Shown piece by piece: positions 60,977-64,000 of a stretch of 64,000 bases of DNA. The DNA comes from Rhizobium mesoamericanum STM3625 (lineage in GTDB: Bacteria; Pseudomonadota; Alphaproteobacteria; Rhizobiales; Rhizobiaceae). Position numbers and translations under genes: made by a program. The notes under the pieces are model-generated. The model made no database searches. It worked only from the letters and a program-made list of their open reading frames with translations, and was not told the DNA's origin. Within the stretch, counting starts at the first letter, position 1. The number at the start of each line of letters is the position of its first letter. The DNA lies in contig NZ_HF536772.1 in NCBI RefSeq assembly GCF_000312665.1, positions 1,588,867 through 1,652,866 on the forward strand, given 5' to 3'.

Positions 60977-61882
60977 TCAGGCTGCCAGTTCGCGCGGGGC
61001 AGGGGCGACAGCAATGATCGCCTCTGCCAGCGCCTCCATCTCCTTGCCGCGATGATTGCTACGCCGCCAGGCGAGACCGATCTCGCGCGACGGCTGCGGG
61101 TCAGCAAACGGGACGATGCGGATCGAATTGCGACTGGTCTCCGTCGGAATGGCCATCTCGGGAATGAGGGTCATGCCCATGTCGTGCGACACCATTTGCA
61201 AAAGCGTTGCCATCGACGTCGCACCGAAGTTCACGAGACTGCGCTTGCCGGCGCTGCAGACGGCGAGCGCCTGGTCGCGCAGGCAGTGTCCCTCCTCGAG
61301 AAGCAGGAGCCGGTCGACATTCACCTCATGCTCGGTCAACGGCGACATCAACACCGCCTCGCCGTTGTCGGCCACCGCCATGAAGAAGCGATCGGTGAAG
61401 AGCGGCCGCGTCTGAATGCCTTCGATATCGAGCGGCAACGCTGCGATGACCGCATCGAGCTTGCCGGTTGAAAGATCCGCCATCAGCCGGTCAGTCACAG
61501 CCTCCCGCAACTCCACCTCAACGCTGGGATATTTCTTACGCAGATGCGGGACGAATTGCGGGACGAGGTAGGGAGCGACCGTCGGAATAATTCCAATGCG
61601 GATTAGACCTTCGAGCGTGCCGCCGCCCTTTCGGGCCGTCTGCTCGAGCAGGTCAACCTGATGCAGGATGGCGCGGACGTAGTGCAGGACCTCTTCGCCT
61701 TTCGGGGTCAGAAAGGTACTCTGCCGGGTGCGCTCGACAAGCTTGGCGCCGAGATATTCTTCCATCTCCCTGATCTGGGTCGAGAGCGCAGGCTGGCTGA
61801 TGTGGACCATCTCGGCGGCCCTGCCAAAATGGCGCGTCGTTGCCAGCGCATCGAAATAGCGCATCTGTCGAAGTGTCAGCAT
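60977..61882 (-). CDS. oxyR: Hydrogen-peroxide-sensing LysR regulator OxyR
   Basis: A 301-residue LysR protein. HTH at ~1-60 (LRQMRYFDALATTRHFGRAAEMVHISQPALSTQIREME). The regulatory domain contains LLLLEEGHCLRDQALAVC, whose two cysteines form the peroxide-sensing disulfide of OxyR. It activates catalase and peroxide defence. ATG 61882 has GGAAGAAA upstream. No catalase gene is adjacent in this window. Confidence 0.9.
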   Translation of the reverse strand: MLTLRQMRYFDALATTRHFGRAAEMVHISQPALSTQIREMEEYLGAKLVERTRQSTFLTPKGEEVLHYVRAILHQVDLLEQTARKGGGTLEGLIRIGIIPTVAPYLVPQFVPHLRKKYPSVEVELREAVTDRLMADLSTGKLDAVIAALPLDIEGIQTRPLFTDRFFMAVADNGEAVLMSPLTEHEVNVDRLLLLEEGHCLRDQALAVCSAGKRSLVNFGATSMATLLQMVSHDMGMTLIPEMAIPTETSRNSIRIVPFADPQPSREIGLAWRRSNHRGKEMEALAEAIIAVAPAPRELAA

Positions 61883-61897
61883 GATAATTTCTTCCAA

Positions 61898-62272
61898 TCG
61901 AACTCTGCAGTAAGTAAGGCTTGAGATTATCGCAGGTCAATGGGAGCGATAGCCCTCCGGGGTGTTTACGACGGCAATGAGATGCAACTCGTTGGGGCGT
62001 CGGCAGACACATCTCGGCGCATTCTAGGAGGCTACGAATCGCGCCTACGTAGAGGCAACCGAAAGTCGATGCCCAGCCGGAGCAAGTTCAATGATCCGGT
62101 GCCCGACCGTCAACGAAATCTGGATGTATCATCCAGATTTTGCTACACTTTTCGGGTTCGGTACAATCCAACCGATCTCGTTTACGAGTCGTGAAGACCT
62201 GCATGTCATATCGGCAAAAGGGCGCCGGCATGAACTCTTTCCGGCGCTCCACAAAGAACAAATGGGAACGAC
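61898..62272. other. Intergenic region oxyR-tetR
   Basis: About 375 bases without a gene, holding the divergent promoters of oxyR and the TetR regulator and an inverted repeat at 62116-62140. No short peptide with a ribosome site is convincing. Confidence 0.5.
62116..62140. promoter_or_regulatory. 10-bp inverted repeat upstream of TetR gene
   Basis: AAATCTGGAT-GTATC-ATCCAGATTT, perfect arms with a five-base centre, about 130 bases before the tetR start. Symmetry and length fit a TetR-dimer operator. An oxyR-side terminator is less likely because the gene on that side runs away from it. Confidence 0.5.
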
Positions 62273-62905
62273 ATGAAGGTCGGAAGTTTGGATCGCATCG
62301 GCCTCCGCCGGAAGCCAAAGCAGGAACGCAGTATTCAAAGGCTCGACCTCATCTTGTCGGCCGCGGCGGCAATTATTGCTGAAAAAGGCGTAAGCTCCAT
62401 GCGAATGACGGAACTGGCCGTCGCCGCCAAGGTGCCCATCGGCTCCGTCTATCAGTATTTTCCCGAGAAGGCTGCGATCGTCAAAGCGCTCTTCGACCGC
62501 CACGCTTTGGCGATACAGACGCGCATTGCCGAAGCCTTTGCGTCGGTGCATTCCGTCGACCAAGCGCTCGACGTGCTCGCCGCAACGATTGATTGGCACT
62601 ATGAAGACTACCGCAACGATGCCGCCTATCTCGGTATCTGGATGGGCACCGAGACCGACCACGATCTGCTGCGTCTCAACATCGAGCACAGCAGGCGGAT
62701 TGCCGACATTTTCCAGGACACCATCGCCCGTGTTGCGCCGGACTTATCTGCGGCCGACATGCAAGCCCGCAGCTATCTATTCAGCCACCTGCTCGGGGCG
62801 TCGATCCGGCTTGCCGTCGTCAGCGAGGATTCGCTCGCCCGTCGCATTCTGGACGAGTGGAAACGCATCACCCGTACGACCTTCCTCTCGCCTATTGCTG
62901 CCTGA
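62273..62905 (+). CDS. TetR-family transcriptional regulator
   Basis: A 210-residue protein. The HTH is at ~20-65 (RSIQRLDLILSAAAAIIAEKGVSSMRMTELAVAAKVPIGSVYQYFPEKAAIV) with a ligand-binding helical domain behind it. The target is unknown; a palindrome upstream suggests autoregulation. The C-terminal half resembles the group with the TetR_C_17-like YRNDAAYLGIW. It converges on the LysR gene, two bases apart. Confidence 0.85.
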   Translation: MKVGSLDRIGLRRKPKQERSIQRLDLILSAAAAIIAEKGVSSMRMTELAVAAKVPIGSVYQYFPEKAAIVKALFDRHALAIQTRIAEAFASVHSVDQALDVLAATIDWHYEDYRNDAAYLGIWMGTETDHDLLRLNIEHSRRIADIFQDTIARVAPDLSAADMQARSYLFSHLLGASIRLAVVSEDSLARRILDEWKRITRTTFLSPIAA

Positions 62906-62907
62906 CG

Positions 62908-63864
62908 CTACCAGCTGGGGATGACGTTGGCGACCTTGAGGCGGGGCTGCAGCCGCCCATAGGCGTTCTTCACATCGGGTTCGAGATTGTCATCGACGAC
63001 GGCCGGCGTGATGTTGTCAAGGCAGGCGGTGATGTGCGCGGTGATCGCGTTCATCAGCGAGATGGAGACACCTGGCCGCTTCATGATGCCGATCTGAACC
63101 GGCGGCAGAGCGGGGAAGCCGTCTGCCTGGCTCAGCACCTTCATCCCCGTACGCAGAGCCGATTCCGGCATGACGGAAACGGCCATGCCGGCAAGGACTG
63201 CGGCTGCGACCACGGTGCACGACCAGCTGGTGAACAGGATCTGGTGTTCGCGTCCGACCGCGTCCAGCGCCGAACAGGCGAGCTGGCGCCATTGGCAGTC
63301 GCGGCGACCGACGGCGAGCGGCACCGGGGCGTCGTCGCGGATCGGATGGTTTGCTGAGGCGACCCAGCAGAGCGGTTCGGTCCGCACGACGTCCGACATA
63401 CGCTCGCGCGGGTTATGGGTTACCAGCGCGATATCGAGCTCGCCGCGATGCATCCGCTCGGCGAGGTCCACCGAAGGCTCGCAGACGATAAAGAGCTCGA
63501 CATTCGGATGTGTCTTGGCGAAGCGGCCGATGATCTCCGGCATGTAGCGGTCGGCGTAGTCGTCGGGCGTACCGATACGCAGGGTACCTTCCAGTCGGTT
63601 ATCGTCGAAGGCTGCGATCGCTTCGTTGTTGAGACGAATGATACGTCGCGCATAGTTTAAGAGCTTCTCGCCTTCGACGGTCAGCCTGTTGCCCCGCCCG
63701 TCCTTGATGAAAAGTTGCTTGCCGATGCGCTCTTCCAGCCGCCGCATCTGCATGGAGACGGCCGACTGCGTCTTGTAGACCCGGTCCGCAGCTTTGGTGA
63801 AGCTGCCCGAATCGACGATCGCGATAAAGGTCTGCAACTGGTCAATATCAAGAGGCGCGGACAT
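62908..63864 (-). CDS. LysR-family regulator, LsrB-like
   Basis: A 318-residue LysR protein. HTH is LDIDQLQTFIAIVDSGSFTKAADRVYKTQSAVSMQMRRLEERIG. The start and size resemble the redox-responsive LsrB of Sinorhizobium/Agrobacterium, but I cannot prove orthology. Cysteines at ~128 and 166 and further ones in DCQWRQLACSALD could be redox-active. It sits 1 kb from oxyR, which fits an oxidative-stress theme. Confidence 0.8.
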   Translation of the reverse strand: MSAPLDIDQLQTFIAIVDSGSFTKAADRVYKTQSAVSMQMRRLEERIGKQLFIKDGRGNRLTVEGEKLLNYARRIIRLNNEAIAAFDDNRLEGTLRIGTPDDYADRYMPEIIGRFAKTHPNVELFIVCEPSVDLAERMHRGELDIALVTHNPRERMSDVVRTEPLCWVASANHPIRDDAPVPLAVGRRDCQWRQLACSALDAVGREHQILFTSWSCTVVAAAVLAGMAVSVMPESALRTGMKVLSQADGFPALPPVQIGIMKRPGVSISLMNAITAHITACLDNITPAVVDDNLEPDVKNAYGRLQPRLKVANVIPSW

Positions 63865-64000
63865 GAGTTCACCTATAACAATCTCTGATGTTAATCATTA
63901 GAAACATTCGTTGGACTGATCAATAGGCGTTTGGCATCTTCGGGATGCAAATCAAGCAAAGTGAAGGACAGACACCCTGCCTGTCCGTTCCGATTTCAAC

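Overview
The window reads as chromosomal DNA of a Rhizobium-like alphaproteobacterium (Rhizobiaceae). The evidence is a RirA-type iron regulator with its three-cysteine motif, the gene order mmsA/iolA - rirA - dppABCDF that I know from Sinorhizobium and Rhizobium, a phasin, a tRNA-His without G-1 and with A73 (an alphaproteobacterial trait), an OxyR with both redox cysteines, and GC-rich, densely packed genes. No rRNA, CRISPR array, complete insertion sequence or integrase was recognised.

Layout. 1-3.0 kb: phasin and tRNA-His, then a decayed stretch (frameshifted FRG-domain gene, truncated LigD-type ligase) and a response regulator. 3.2-18 kb: an apparently co-regulated envelope locus. It holds a membrane-anchored TPR regulator, two outer-membrane proteins, a HAD phosphatase, a formylglycine-generating enzyme (FGE), and a seven-gene leftward operon of arylsulfatase, MoxR, DUF58, DUF4381, two VWA proteins and a BatD-like protein. 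Six copies of a 17-bp motif (TTTACNGNNACGTACTT), often with extra TTTAC half-sites, lie between the genes of this locus. I saw it nowhere else in the window. 18-20.6 kb: a PPK2 pseudogene and small genes. 20.6-31.7 kb: core metabolism and transport (LysR/monooxygenase, mmsA, rirA with an IRO box, dppABCDF, gluconokinase, FAD amine oxidoreductase). 31.7-35.5 kb: a type III polyketide synthase with an isoprenylcysteine-methyltransferase-like partner, a TPR protein and an ECF sigma/anti-sigma pair.

35.76-52.52 kb: a probable 16.7-kb genomic island at the 3' end of tRNA-Gln(CUG). A 21-bp block of the tRNA 3' end is repeated in direct orientation at the far boundary. The island carries two very large helicase fusions. 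One is HIT + phospholipase-D-like nuclease + SF2 helicase + C-terminal region. The other is DEDD-exonuclease-like + RecQ helicase + UvrD/Rep helicase. They are bracketed by copies of a ~165-bp repeat and followed by a quinone oxidoreductase, pseudogenes (AraC, LigD) and a leftward run of small unknown genes. I regard the helicase pair as the best candidate for an undescribed system, possibly anti-phage or DNA repair. The motif-linked sulfatase/MoxR locus is the best candidate for an undescribed regulon.

52.5-64 kb: core genes again: tRNA-Gln, Ppx/GppA, rlmE, a VOC protein, an MFS exporter, guaB, membrane proteins, a dienelactone hydrolase, oxyR, TetR and LysR regulators.
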